Shown here: in pieces, positions 18,594-26,716 of the stretch
How positions within the stretch are numbered: the stretch's first letter is position 1
Layout of the letters: every line of letters begins with the position of its first letter
Source of the DNA: Zoogloea sp. LCSB751
GTDB taxonomy: Bacteria > Pseudomonadota > Gammaproteobacteria > Burkholderiales > Rhodocyclaceae
NCBI RefSeq assembly: GCF_002028455.1
Contig: NZ_MWUM01000004.1
Location: 186,001-250,000, forward strand
DNA: 64,000 nt
Direction of reading: 5' to 3'
Made by a program: the position numbers and the translations under genes
Notes under the pieces: generated by a model
What the model was told of the DNA's origin: nothing
Databases searched by the model: none
The model's input: only the letters and a program-made list of their open reading frames with translations

Positions 18594-18857
18594 ATGAAGA
18601 GTGTCATCCGACTCGGCGATCCCACCAGCCATGGCGGCAGCGTGGTGCAGGCCAGTTCATCCCACCGCGTGATGGAGCGAGGCGTCGCCCGCGTTGGCGA
18701 CCGCTGCATCTGCCCGATGCGCGGCCACGAGAGCTGCGTGATCGCGGAAGGCGATCCGCAGGTGTTGAGCGACGGCATTCCGGTGGCTTTCGACGGTCAC
18801 AAGACCAGTTGCGGGGCGACGCTGATCTCCACACTGGGCAGTAGTGGGCGCACCTGA
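18594..18857 (+). CDS. PAAR domain protein (T6SS spike tip)
   Basis: An 87-residue protein that is almost entirely a PAAR domain: IRLGDPTSHGGSVV, GVARVGDRCICP, IAEGDPQVLSDGIPVAF and HKTSCGATLIS, with the His/Cys residues that bind zinc at the cone tip. There is no toxin extension. GGAGG precedes the ATG at 18594. It caps the VgrG trimer and completes the vgrG-tle3-tla3-PAAR cassette. Confidence 0.93.
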   Translation: MKSVIRLGDPTSHGGSVVQASSSHRVMERGVARVGDRCICPMRGHESCVIAEGDPQVLSDGIPVAFDGHKTSCGATLISTLGSSGRT

Positions 18858-18911
18858 ACGCGCCTGCATCCGTAAAATGGCCACTCCGCATCGCTCCCGA
18901 ACACGCCCCCC

Positions 18912-19526
18912 ATGTCCGGCATTACCGACTACCCCGCTTTCGTCCTCGCCGTCATCCTCTTCCTGCTGATTCCCGGGCCGGGCAATCTGGCGCTGATGAC
19001 GTCCACCGGCAAGGGTGGCATCCGTGCCGGGCTGGCAGCCACCTTTGGGCTGATCCTCGGCGACCAGGTGCTGTTGTGGCTGGCGGTGGGCGGAGTGGCG
19101 GCACTGCTGGCGATGAATCCGCTGGCTTTCCAGGCCGTGCAGTGGCTGGGGGCCGCCTACCTGGCCTGGCTGGGGATGCGGATGCTGCTCGCCAAACCCG
19201 GGCAGGCGCCGGTGCTCAACATCCGCCCGCGGCATTACCTCCGTCAGGCGCTGCTGATCACGCTGCTCAACCCGAAGGCCATCGTCTTCTACATGGCCTT
19301 TTTTCCGCTCTTCATCGATCCGGCGCGTAATCCGGGGCTCACCACCTACGGAATCATGGCTCTGAGCATTGCCGCATTGACCTTTCTATATGGCCTCATC
19401 GCGGTGCTGCTCACCCATCTCCTCGCCGAACGACTGCGGAGCAGCCCCATCGTCTCCCGCGCGCTGGAGAAGCTGGCAGGCAGCGTATTGATCGCATTCG
19501 GCATCAAGCTGGCCGTAACACGCTGA
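18912..19526 (+). CDS. LysE/RhtB family amino acid exporter
   Basis: A 204-residue membrane protein with about six spans. It has the family start (FLLIPGPGNLALMTSTGKGG) and LLITLLNPKAIVFYMAFFPLF, the most conserved LysE/RhtB stretch. Members export amino acids such as lysine, homoserine, threonine or leucine analogues. It follows the PAAR gene by 54 bp but is functionally unrelated to T6SS. Confidence 0.9.
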   Translation: MSGITDYPAFVLAVILFLLIPGPGNLALMTSTGKGGIRAGLAATFGLILGDQVLLWLAVGGVAALLAMNPLAFQAVQWLGAAYLAWLGMRMLLAKPGQAPVLNIRPRHYLRQALLITLLNPKAIVFYMAFFPLFIDPARNPGLTTYGIMALSIAALTFLYGLIAVLLTHLLAERLRSSPIVSRALEKLAGSVLIAFGIKLAVTR

Positions 19527-19610
19527 ATCGATGTCGGTTTTTCTTACACAAAGAGCCTCGGCGGCTCTCCTGAAAGCGCCAAACTATTGAAAGAAAAAGC
19601 TATTTTTTCA

Positions 19611-19626
19611 AGGCACGTCTGATGCA
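19611..19626 (+). promoter_or_regulatory. Sigma-54 (-24/-12) promoter of the PEP-CTERM gene
   Basis: AGGCACGTCTGATGCA matches the RpoN consensus (TGGCACG, four bases, TTGCA) at nearly every position, with GG at 19612-19613 and GC at 19624-19625 exactly ten bases apart. It lies about 60 bp before the PEP-CTERM ATG. RpoN plus the PrsR activator is known to drive many PEP-CTERM genes. Confidence 0.75.
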
Positions 19627-19684
19627 TGGTGTGATCAAGCACACATGATCCATCCGGTGCCGGCCCGGTTTCACGGAGACGTCC

Positions 19685-20302
19685 ATGCAATACTCCGGCC
19701 TCCCAATCTGCCTTGCCCTCGCACTGCTCTGCGTCACCCCGCAAGCTGAAGCCGGCGACTACAGTTTCTCCGGTCGCCTCAACGACCCGGCCAATGCCGC
19801 CCTCGTTGGCAGCGGCCTGCAGGCTGCCCAGTTCAGCGACGAAGGGGCCATCGCCAATAACGTCGCGCTGTATACCTTCAACGTCGCGGCGGGCGGGTCC
19901 GTCAGCTTCACCAGCCTTGGGTTCGCCGGCGGTGGCATCGATCCCTATTTCAGCCTGTTCAGCGGCAGCGGCAATGCCGCCGGCTTCCTGGGCTCGAACT
20001 ACGTGCAGGCGTTTTCGAGCGGTGGCGATTTTACCTTCAGTTTCATCCTCACCCCCGGCGATTACACCATTGCGCTCGGCAGCTTCGCCAACATGTCCAT
20101 CGCGGAAAACAATGGCATCGGCAGCTTGGGCGATGGTTTCATCGGCCTCGGCCAGCCAGGCACCTTGGGCTCCGGCCATTACCAGCTGAATGTCGGCGTA
20201 CCCGATCAACCGAATGGGGCTCCCGAGCCGGGAACCCTGCTGCTGCTGGGGCTCGCCGGCGTCGTACTGGGCGTGATCCGTTACTTCCGGTCCCGCCGTT
20301 AG
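19685..20302 (+). CDS. PEP-CTERM sorting-domain protein (DVUA0089-like)
   Basis: A 205-residue exported protein. It has a signal peptide of about 23 residues ending AEA, a beta-rich Gly/Ser/Phe-rich middle (VAAGGSVSFTSLGFAGGGID and YFSLFSGSG), and a C-terminal PEP-CTERM signal: PEP at 180-182, a hydrophobic span, then RYFRSRR. Such proteins are cut and sorted by exosortase and are linked to exopolysaccharide and floc formation. No exosortase is in the window. A sigma-54 site lies upstream. The next gene converges from the other strand, overlapping by 4 bp. Confidence 0.9.
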   Translation: MQYSGLPICLALALLCVTPQAEAGDYSFSGRLNDPANAALVGSGLQAAQFSDEGAIANNVALYTFNVAAGGSVSFTSLGFAGGGIDPYFSLFSGSGNAAGFLGSNYVQAFSSGGDFTFSFILTPGDYTIALGSFANMSIAENNGIGSLGDGFIGLGQPGTLGSGHYQLNVGVPDQPNGAPEPGTLLLLGLAGVVLGVIRYFRSRR

Positions 20303-21867
20303 GCACGCTCTCCAAGTAGCCCGGCGAGCCCGCCCCATTCCGGCTTGAAGATCTCCGCGTCCATCAGCGTCAGATCACGGACGATCGGCCGGAAGCGCAT
20401 GTGCGCCAGAACGTCCCGCTCCAGGTCGACGCCCGGCGCGATCTCGGTCAGCTCCACGCCCTCCTCCGTCAACCGGAACACCGCCCTCTCGGTCACGTAC
20501 AGCACCGGCTGGCGGATGCCCTGCGCGTAGCGGCCGCTGAAGGTGATCTGCTCCACCTGTTCCAGAAACTTGCTGTGCCCACCTTCCTGCACCACCGTCA
20601 CGCGGCCATCGTCGATGTCCACCTGCAGGTCGCCCGCCGTGAAGGTGCCGCAAAAAACCACCTTGCGGGCATTCTGGGTGATGTTGATGAAGCCGCCGCA
20701 GCCCACCGGCCGGCCGTTGAACTTGCTGACATTCACATTGCCCGCCGCATCCGTCTGCGCGAGGCCCAGGAAAGCCACGTCGATGCCACCGCCGTCGTAG
20801 AAGTCGAACTGGGCCGGCTGCTCGATGACCGCCTCCGCGTTGAGCGCGTGGCCGAAGTCGAAGCCACCGGCCGGCACGCCACCAATCGGGCCGGTTTCCA
20901 GCGTCAGCGACATCAGTTGATCCACGTGCTCCTCGGCGGCCACCGCGGCGACGCCTTCCGGCATGCCGATGCCCAGATTCACCACCGCGCCAGCCTTCAA
21001 CTCCATCGCCGCCCGCCGCGCGATCACCTTGCGCGGGTCCAGCGGCAACGGCGGCGTGGAGCCGCGCAGTACCTTGATGTCGCCCGCGTAGGCCGGGTTG
21101 AAGTAGGTCGCCATGGTCTGCAGGTGGTTCTCCGCCTTGCCGACCACCACGTAATCCACCACCACGCCGGGGATCTTCACCTGCTTGGGGTGCAGCGAAC
21201 CGGCGCGCACCACGTGCTCCACCTGGGCGATCACGATGCCGCCGCTGGCCCGCGCCGCCTGGGCCACCGACAGGCTTTCCAGCAGCACGCCTTCCCGGTC
21301 CATCGTGATGTTGCCCTTCTCATCGGCCACCGAACCGCGGATCAGCGCCACATCCACCTTGGGCGCCTTGAACTGCAGCCACTCCTCGCCGTCCATCTCG
21401 ATGAGCTTCACCAGGTCTTCCTCAGTCCGGCGGTTGACCTTGCCGCCTTCGATGCGCGGATCGACGAAGGTGCCCAGCCCAACCTTGGTGATGAAGCCCG
21501 GCCGGCGCCCCGCCACCTGGCGCGGCAATAACGCCAGCACACCCTGGGGCAGGTTGTAGGCCTCGATGCGCTCCTCCATGATCAGCTTCATCAGGTTCGG
21601 CCCGCCGACACCGAAGTGCCCACCAACCAGGCGCTTGATCAGCCCTTCATGGGCGAAATGGTGCATGCCCCGGTCCTTGCCGTTGCCGACGCCGGTGGAG
21701 TGATACAGCGTCAGGTCACGCGGATGGCCGGTGGCGAGGAAGGCCGCCTCGATGGCCTTGGCCACTTCCTCGGGAAAGCCGGCCAGGCCCATGCCGGTGC
21801 AGAAAACGGTGGCGCCATTGGGAATCAGGCGAGCGACGTCGCCCGCCTCGATGAAACGGGTAGTCAT
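20299..21867 (-). CDS. Family I CoA-transferase (acetate/propionate/3-oxoacid type), fused alpha-beta
   Basis: A 522-residue single-chain CoA-transferase. The alpha half begins MTTRFIEAGDVARLIPNGAT, and the beta half contains the catalytic glutamate at about residue 324 in TLETGPIGGVPAGG. It moves CoA between an acyl-CoA such as acetyl-CoA or propionyl-CoA and a carboxylate. The ATG at 21867 has AGGAG upstream; an open extension would run into the REP element. As the last gene of the phenylpropanoid cluster it may activate the substrate or recycle CoA. Confidence 0.88.
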   Translation of the reverse strand: MTTRFIEAGDVARLIPNGATVFCTGMGLAGFPEEVAKAIEAAFLATGHPRDLTLYHSTGVGNGKDRGMHHFAHEGLIKRLVGGHFGVGGPNLMKLIMEERIEAYNLPQGVLALLPRQVAGRRPGFITKVGLGTFVDPRIEGGKVNRRTEEDLVKLIEMDGEEWLQFKAPKVDVALIRGSVADEKGNITMDREGVLLESLSVAQAARASGGIVIAQVEHVVRAGSLHPKQVKIPGVVVDYVVVGKAENHLQTMATYFNPAYAGDIKVLRGSTPPLPLDPRKVIARRAAMELKAGAVVNLGIGMPEGVAAVAAEEHVDQLMSLTLETGPIGGVPAGGFDFGHALNAEAVIEQPAQFDFYDGGGIDVAFLGLAQTDAAGNVNVSKFNGRPVGCGGFINITQNARKVVFCGTFTAGDLQVDIDDGRVTVVQEGGHSKFLEQVEQITFSGRYAQGIRQPVLYVTERAVFRLTEEGVELTEIAPGVDLERDVLAHMRFRPIVRDLTLMDAEIFKPEWGGLAGLLGERA

Positions 21868-21881
21868 GGTTTTGTTCTCCT

Positions 21882-21948
21882 GTGGGGGCGAATTCATTCG
21901 CCCTTCTTGCGTTGAATGACGTCTGCGGGCGAATGAATTCGCCCCCAC
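21882..21948. repeat. REP-like inverted pair (BIME type), copy 1
   Basis: Two copies of an 18-20 bp element whose core GGGCGAATTCATTCGCCC is itself a near-perfect palindrome, at 21884-21903 and inverted at 21927-21946, separated by 23 bp. It sits in the gap between the CoA-transferase and the acyl-CoA dehydrogenase. The same pair recurs at 26,607-26,677. Confidence 0.85.
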
Positions 21949-21965
21949 GAATCAGAAGCGTGTGC

Positions 21966-23753
21966 TCAGAACGCGGCTTCGCTGAAGGCGGACAGCGCGG
22001 GGCCGGCCATCTGCACGGTCTGCGCGCGGGCAGCCGCTTCGGGCAGCACGGTGGCGAAGTAGAAGTGGGCCAGCTCCACCAGGCTGCGCAGATACACCGC
22101 ATCGCCCTCGCCGGCGGCCAGCTGAAGCCGGGCGGCCTGGGCCATGCGCCCCATCTGCCACGCGCCGACCACGCTGCCGAGCAGGTGCAGGAAGGGCACC
22201 GCGCCGGCCAGCACGTCGGCCAGACGGGTCTTGCCGTTGGCGAGGATCCAGTCCGTCGTGTCTTCCAGCGCAGCGACAGCCGCGTCCAGCCCGTCGGCCA
22301 GCGCTGCGAAGTCATCGCTGCGCAGCGACGCCGCGCCATCGCGGAGTTCGGCGATCAGCTCGCGCAGGGTTTCGCCGTTCTCGCGCAGGATCTTGCGGCC
22401 GATCAGGTCGTTGGCCTGGATGCCGGTGGTGCCTTCGTAAATGGTGATGATGCGGGCGTCGCGGAAGAACTGGGCAATGCCGGTCTCCTCGACGAAACCC
22501 ATGCCGCCGAAAACCTGGATCGCCTCGTCGCAGACGTCGTTGCCGACCTCGGTGCACCAGCCCTTGGCCACCGGCATCAGCAGGTCCACATAACGCCGGG
22601 CCTTGCCGGCCGCCGCCGCGTCAGTGCTGTGGTGGGCGATGTCGAACCAGCCGGCGGCGGTGTACAGCAGGCCGCGCATCGCCATCACGCGGGCGCGCAT
22701 GCCGAGCAGCATGCGCTTCACGTCCGGGTGGTGGATGATCGGCCGCCCCGCTTCGCCGCTCACCGCGTCGCGCCCCTGCACGCGCTCGCGGGCATAGGCC
22801 AGTGCGTACTGGTAGGCACGCTCGCCGAGGCCGAGGCCCTGCACGCCGACGCCGAAGCGGGCTTCGTTCATCATGATGAACATGGTTTCCAGGCCCCGGT
22901 TCGGCTGACCGACCAGCCAGCCAACCGCGCCCCCGGCGTCACCGAAGCTCAGCGTGCAGGTCGGGCTGCCGTGGATGCCCATCTTGTGTTCGATGGAGAT
23001 GCAGCGCACATCGTTCTTCGCGCCCGGCTGGCCGTCGGCGTCGAGCAGATACTTGGGCACGATGAACAGGGACAGCCCCTTCACGCCGGCCGGTGCGTCC
23101 GGCAGGCGGGCCAGCACCAGGTGCACGATATTGGGCGTCAGCTCGTGCTCGCCGTAGGAGATGAAGATCTTCTGCCCGAACAGCCGGTAGCTGCCGTCCG
23201 CGCCCGGTTCTGCGCGGCAGCGCGTGGCGGCCAGGTCGGAACCCGCCTGGGGCTCGGTGAGGTTCATCGTCGCCGCCCATTCGCCGCTCACCACCTTGCC
23301 GAGCCACAAGGCCTTCTGCTCGTCGGATGCGGCGATCTGCAGCGCCTCGGCCTGCCCCACGTTGAGCTGCGGCAGCATCGTGAAAGCCATGTTGGTGGAG
23401 AACCACATCTCCCACACTGCCGTGGACAGCAGCTTGGGCAGACCCTGGCCGCCGTGCTCGACGGGCAGCGACAGGCCGATCCAGCCGGCCTCGGCGAACT
23501 GCTTGTAGGCCTCGGCCCAGCCGTCGGGGGTGATCACCCGTCCGTCCTCCGTCAGCCGGCAACCCTGCAGATCGCCCTGGCGGTTGATCGGCGCCAGCAC
23601 ACCGGCGGCAAACTTGCCGGCTTCCTCCAGCACGGCGTTCACCAGGTCCTCGCTGGCCTCCTCGCAACCCGGCAGGCGGGCGATGTCATCGAGGCCGGCC
23701 AGCGCCTTCATCAGGAATTGCATGTCCCGCAGGGGAGCTTGATAGTCGGTCAT
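21966..23753 (-). CDS. Acyl-CoA dehydrogenase (DmdC-like long form)
   Basis: A 595-residue FAD flavoprotein with the acyl-CoA dehydrogenase core: MNLTEPQAGSDLAATRC (FAD and substrate contact), MGIHGSPTCTLSF, FGGMGFVEETGIAQFFRDAR and IYEGTTGIQANDLIGRK with the probable catalytic Glu. The extra C-terminal domain is typical of the roughly 600-residue DmdC-type group. It would dehydrogenate saturated side chains such as 3-(4-hydroxyphenyl)propanoyl-CoA to the enoyl-CoA. It is co-oriented with the beta-oxidation genes, so dihydro-acids as well as cinnamates may be substrates. The exact substrate is inferred. Confidence 0.9.
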   Translation of the reverse strand: MTDYQAPLRDMQFLMKALAGLDDIARLPGCEEASEDLVNAVLEEAGKFAAGVLAPINRQGDLQGCRLTEDGRVITPDGWAEAYKQFAEAGWIGLSLPVEHGGQGLPKLLSTAVWEMWFSTNMAFTMLPQLNVGQAEALQIAASDEQKALWLGKVVSGEWAATMNLTEPQAGSDLAATRCRAEPGADGSYRLFGQKIFISYGEHELTPNIVHLVLARLPDAPAGVKGLSLFIVPKYLLDADGQPGAKNDVRCISIEHKMGIHGSPTCTLSFGDAGGAVGWLVGQPNRGLETMFIMMNEARFGVGVQGLGLGERAYQYALAYARERVQGRDAVSGEAGRPIIHHPDVKRMLLGMRARVMAMRGLLYTAAGWFDIAHHSTDAAAAGKARRYVDLLMPVAKGWCTEVGNDVCDEAIQVFGGMGFVEETGIAQFFRDARIITIYEGTTGIQANDLIGRKILRENGETLRELIAELRDGAASLRSDDFAALADGLDAAVAALEDTTDWILANGKTRLADVLAGAVPFLHLLGSVVGAWQMGRMAQAARLQLAAGEGDAVYLRSLVELAHFYFATVLPEAAARAQTVQMAGPALSAFSEAAF

Positions 23754-23812
23754 GGTGGCGTCTCCACAGCCGGGCCCGCCTGGGCAGGCCCCGGGGTTTC
23801 AGGTTGAAGGGA

Positions 23813-25159
23813 TCAGAAGCGGTAGCGCAGGCCGATCATGCTGGCATTCTGCGAGCCACCGGCCGGCGGCGAAATACCGGCACCGACCGACGCTGCGTAC
23901 TGGGCATTGGAACTGTTGTCGATATGGGCCAGCTGCAGGTAGGTCGCGAAGTCCTTGTCGAAGGAATAGAAGCCGCGCAGCACGATCAGGCTGCCGTCCC
24001 GCCCCTGGTCCTTGTTGAGGATGCGCTGGAAGCTGCCGTCCACCGAGATGCGGGTGGTGATCGGATGGGCGCCTTCCACGTAGTAGATGTCCGACTTCAC
24101 CTGCGCCGCGGCGGCATCCACCTTGCGGCCCAGCCAGCCGACGCCGATCTTGCCCTGACCCAGTTTCACGTAGCCGCCCAGCGCAGTGCGGGTATCGGTG
24201 TCGCCGGAATTCGTGAAGGGAATCGCCGCCGTACCGTTGAAGAAGGCCGCGGTAGCGCCGGTGCCGCCGTGCTGCACGTCGGTGGCCGCCGCCAGGCCGA
24301 AGCGCTCGTCGTCGTAGCGGATCATCGCCGACCAGCCCTTGCAGGAGTTCGCGTTGCCGGCGATCTCGCCAGCGCAGGTGCCGGACGACGGCGTGCCGCC
24401 CTTGGTGTCGCGGCCGGCGCTGTAGTTGATGCCCATCGACAGCTTGGAGAAGGTGCCGCGCCACGCGATGCTGTTGTCGAAGCGGGCGCTCGGCAGGTAG
24501 TAGTCGAAGGAGCCGAGGCCGTAGATGTTGGGGCCCAGCAGGTCCGAGCTGTCCATGCCGAACAGCAGCATCGAATACTGGCGGCCGAAGGTGAAGGTGC
24601 CGATCGGCGTGTCGATGCCCGCGTAGAGCTGGCGGCCGAACAGGCGCCCGCCCTGGCCCAGGGAACCATCGTCCATGTTGAAACCAGCCTCGGCGACGCC
24701 AATGGCCTTGTAACCCTCGGTGAGCGCCTTCACCGCCTTCACGCCAACCCGCGACGCGATGGTGCCGGTGATGCTCGGCAGACGGTTGAGGCTGCCCTTG
24801 TTGCTGCCCTGCTGCACGTTGCTGATGTGCTCGTAGCCACCGTCGAGCACGCCGTAGAAACTGAGCTGCGGCGCGCCCGGCACCAGGCTGGCGACCTTCG
24901 CGCCGACGCTCGTCGCGGGGGTCGCGGCCGGTGCCGCAGCGGGAGCAGCCGCCTGGGCGGCGCGCAGGCTTTCCAGCTCGGACAGGATCCGGTTGATCAG
25001 CACCTTCTGCTCGGCCACTTCGCGCTTCAGCGCATCGTTCTCCGCATCGGCCAGGGCCGGTACGCTGGCGCCGAGGCCGCAAGCGGCCAGTACGGCGGCG
25101 GCCAGCGGGCGCTGCCAGGTGTTGAAGGTTTGTGCGGTGTGACGGTTTATTGTTTTCAT
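23813..25159 (-). CDS. Outer-membrane porin with coiled-coil N terminus
   Basis: A 448-residue protein with a signal peptide ending near ALA (about 38), a short coiled coil (ENDALKREVAEQKVLINRIL), an Ala/Pro linker, and a Gram-negative porin barrel of alternating strands from LSFYGVLDGGYEH to the C-terminal IGLRYRF, which ends in Phe as outer-membrane proteins do. AGGAGGAG precedes the start. It sits inside the phenylpropanoid cluster with a 204-bp upstream gap, so it may have its own promoter; it probably admits the aromatic substrate. Confidence 0.88.
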   Translation of the reverse strand: MKTINRHTAQTFNTWQRPLAAAVLAACGLGASVPALADAENDALKREVAEQKVLINRILSELESLRAAQAAAPAAAPAATPATSVGAKVASLVPGAPQLSFYGVLDGGYEHISNVQQGSNKGSLNRLPSITGTIASRVGVKAVKALTEGYKAIGVAEAGFNMDDGSLGQGGRLFGRQLYAGIDTPIGTFTFGRQYSMLLFGMDSSDLLGPNIYGLGSFDYYLPSARFDNSIAWRGTFSKLSMGINYSAGRDTKGGTPSSGTCAGEIAGNANSCKGWSAMIRYDDERFGLAAATDVQHGGTGATAAFFNGTAAIPFTNSGDTDTRTALGGYVKLGQGKIGVGWLGRKVDAAAAQVKSDIYYVEGAHPITTRISVDGSFQRILNKDQGRDGSLIVLRGFYSFDKDFATYLQLAHIDNSSNAQYAASVGAGISPPAGGSQNASMIGLRYRF

Positions 25160-25363
25160 CGTGGGTCTCCTCCTAGGTCCGGCATCGAGGCCGGAATGGT
25201 TTTGCCCGTACGGGCGCCTTCACGGGGCGACAGTCGCCATTCCATGAATCCTTGGGACGCACCGGCCCCGGGCCGGTCCGCGACGGATCAGGTCGGCGGC
25301 GCGGCCCCAGCGGGCGCGTCAGATAGGAAGCAGGCCGGGCTTGCCCGGCGTCGGGTCAGCGGG

Positions 25364-25783
25364 CTATTCGCACAGCGCGCGGTAGTCCTCGGGGATCGGT
25401 ACCGCGCGGATGCGCAGCGGATCCTCCGGGTCCTGGCGGGCGAACACGCGCACCTCTCGGCCTTCGCACAGCACCGTGTCGCCGCGACGGGCGACGTGGC
25501 GCATCACGAAACTCTTGGTGTTCCAGGCCTCCACCGAAGAGTCGATCTCGATGTCCTCGCCGTAGGTGGCCGAGTTCATGAACTTGGCCTGGGCATCCAC
25601 CAGCGGCGTGCCGATGATGCCGCGCTCGGCCGTGGTGTCGCGCCAGCTCGGCACGCCGCAGGCGGTGAAGAACTCCCGGCTGGCCGTGTCGAACCACTTG
25701 AAGTAGTTGGCGAAGAAGACGATCTGCGCCGGATCGCAGTCGCTGAAGGCGATGCGCAGGCGATGGGTGTGGCTGCGGGCCAT
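25364..25783 (-). CDS. 4-hydroxybenzoyl-CoA thioesterase-like hotdog hydrolase
   Basis: A 139-residue hotdog-fold thioesterase of the family's usual length. The active-site segment is SDCDPAQIVFFANYFKWFD with the catalytic-type Asp at residue 17, and the order of motifs (ERGIIGTPLVDA, KSFVMRHVARRGD, EIRVF-like REVRVF) closely follows the Pseudomonas 4-hydroxybenzoyl-CoA thioesterase. It would release 4-hydroxybenzoate (or vanillate) from its CoA ester at the end of side-chain beta-oxidation, feeding PobA. Confidence 0.87.
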   Translation of the reverse strand: MARSHTHRLRIAFSDCDPAQIVFFANYFKWFDTASREFFTACGVPSWRDTTAERGIIGTPLVDAQAKFMNSATYGEDIEIDSSVEAWNTKSFVMRHVARRGDTVLCEGREVRVFARQDPEDPLRIRAVPIPEDYRALCE

Positions 25784-25793
25784 CGTCGCCTCC

Positions 25794-26561
25794 TTACTTC
25801 GCCGCCAGACGGGTCGCCCCGTCGAGGCGGATCGTCTCGCCGTTGAGCATCACGTTCTCGACGATGTGCTTCGCCAGCGCCGCGTATTCCGCCGGCTGGC
25901 CGAGACGCGGCGGAAACGGCACCGACGCGCCCAGCGAGGCCTGCACCTCGGCCGGCAGCGTGTGCATCATCGGCGTGATGAACAGGCCCGGTGCAATGGT
26001 CATCACGCGGATGCCATGGCGCGCCAGCTCGCGGGCGATCGGCAGCGTCATCGCCACGATGCCGCCCTTCGACGCCGCGTAGGCGGCCTGGCCGATCTGC
26101 CCCTCGTAGGCGGCGACGGAGGCGGTGTTGATGATCACCCCGCGCTCACCATCCGGGCCGGCCTCGCCCTTGCTCATCGCGTCGGCGGCCAGGCGGATCA
26201 TGTTGAAGCTGCCCACCAGGTTCACATGGACCACCTTGGCGAAGGCGTCCAGCGCCAGCGGCCCCTCCTTGCCCAGCACCTTGGCGGCGTTGCCGATGCC
26301 GGCGCAATTGACCAATCCGTGCAGGCCGCCGAAGCGGCTCAGCGCCAGCGCTACGCAGGCCTGGGCATCGGCCTCGTCGGCCACGTTGGTGCGCTGGAAG
26401 GCGGCGCGCTCGCCCAGTTCAGTCACCAGCCGGTCGCCGAGTTCGGCGTTGAGGTCGGCGATCACGACATGGGCGCCGGCGGCGTGGAAGGCCCGCACGT
26501 TGGCCTCGCCGAGGCCCGAGGCCCCGCCGGTGATGATGAAGCTATGGTTGTGAAGCTGCAT
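25794..26561 (-). CDS. Short-chain dehydrogenase, 3-hydroxyacyl-CoA dehydrogenase (HSD17B10-like)
   Basis: A 255-residue classical SDR: cofactor motif TGGASGLG at 11-18, NCAGIGNA, the catalytic region [11 protein letters not shown] then YAASKGG, and APGLFITPM after strand beta-6. The Asp after strand 2 (VIADLN) favours NAD. The sequence resembles type II 3-hydroxyacyl-CoA dehydrogenases, giving the role of oxidising the 3-hydroxy intermediate in the phenylpropanoyl-CoA beta-oxidation made by this operon. It lies 10 bp upstream of the thioesterase gene. Confidence 0.9.
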   Translation of the reverse strand: MQLHNHSFIITGGASGLGEANVRAFHAAGAHVVIADLNAELGDRLVTELGERAAFQRTNVADEADAQACVALALSRFGGLHGLVNCAGIGNAAKVLGKEGPLALDAFAKVVHVNLVGSFNMIRLAADAMSKGEAGPDGERGVIINTASVAAYEGQIGQAAYAASKGGIVAMTLPIARELARHGIRVMTIAPGLFITPMMHTLPAEVQASLGASVPFPPRLGQPAEYAALAKHIVENVMLNGETIRLDGATRLAAK

Positions 26562-26606
26562 TGGCTATGTCTCCGTATGTTGTTCTCGTGGGAGGCACCG
26601 ATTCCC

Positions 26607-26677
26607 TGTAGGGGCGAATTCATTCGCCCTCGGTGCTCATCGCAGGCTGCGGAGGGCGAATGAATTCGCCCCTACAG
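26607..26677. repeat. REP-like inverted pair (BIME type), copy 2
   Basis: A perfect 25-bp inverted repeat (26607-26631 and 26653-26677) with a 21-bp centre. The core GGGCGAATTCATTCGCCC is the same as in copy 1 at 21.9 kb. It fills the gap between the SDR and thiolase genes. Confidence 0.88.
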
Positions 26678-26716
26678 TTCACCGATATGCCCTCACAGGC
26701 CGGGGAAGGCTGCCGA

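Noticed and set aside
25334..25349. GCCGGGC-TT-GCCCGGC hairpin between the thioesterase and porin genes as a terminator
   Set aside because: It lacks a T run in either direction and the local GC is very high, so it was not called a terminator.
21882..25846. Two long plus-strand frames opposite the acyl-CoA dehydrogenase and the porin
   Set aside because: Both are shadows of clear minus-strand genes and one begins inside the REP element.
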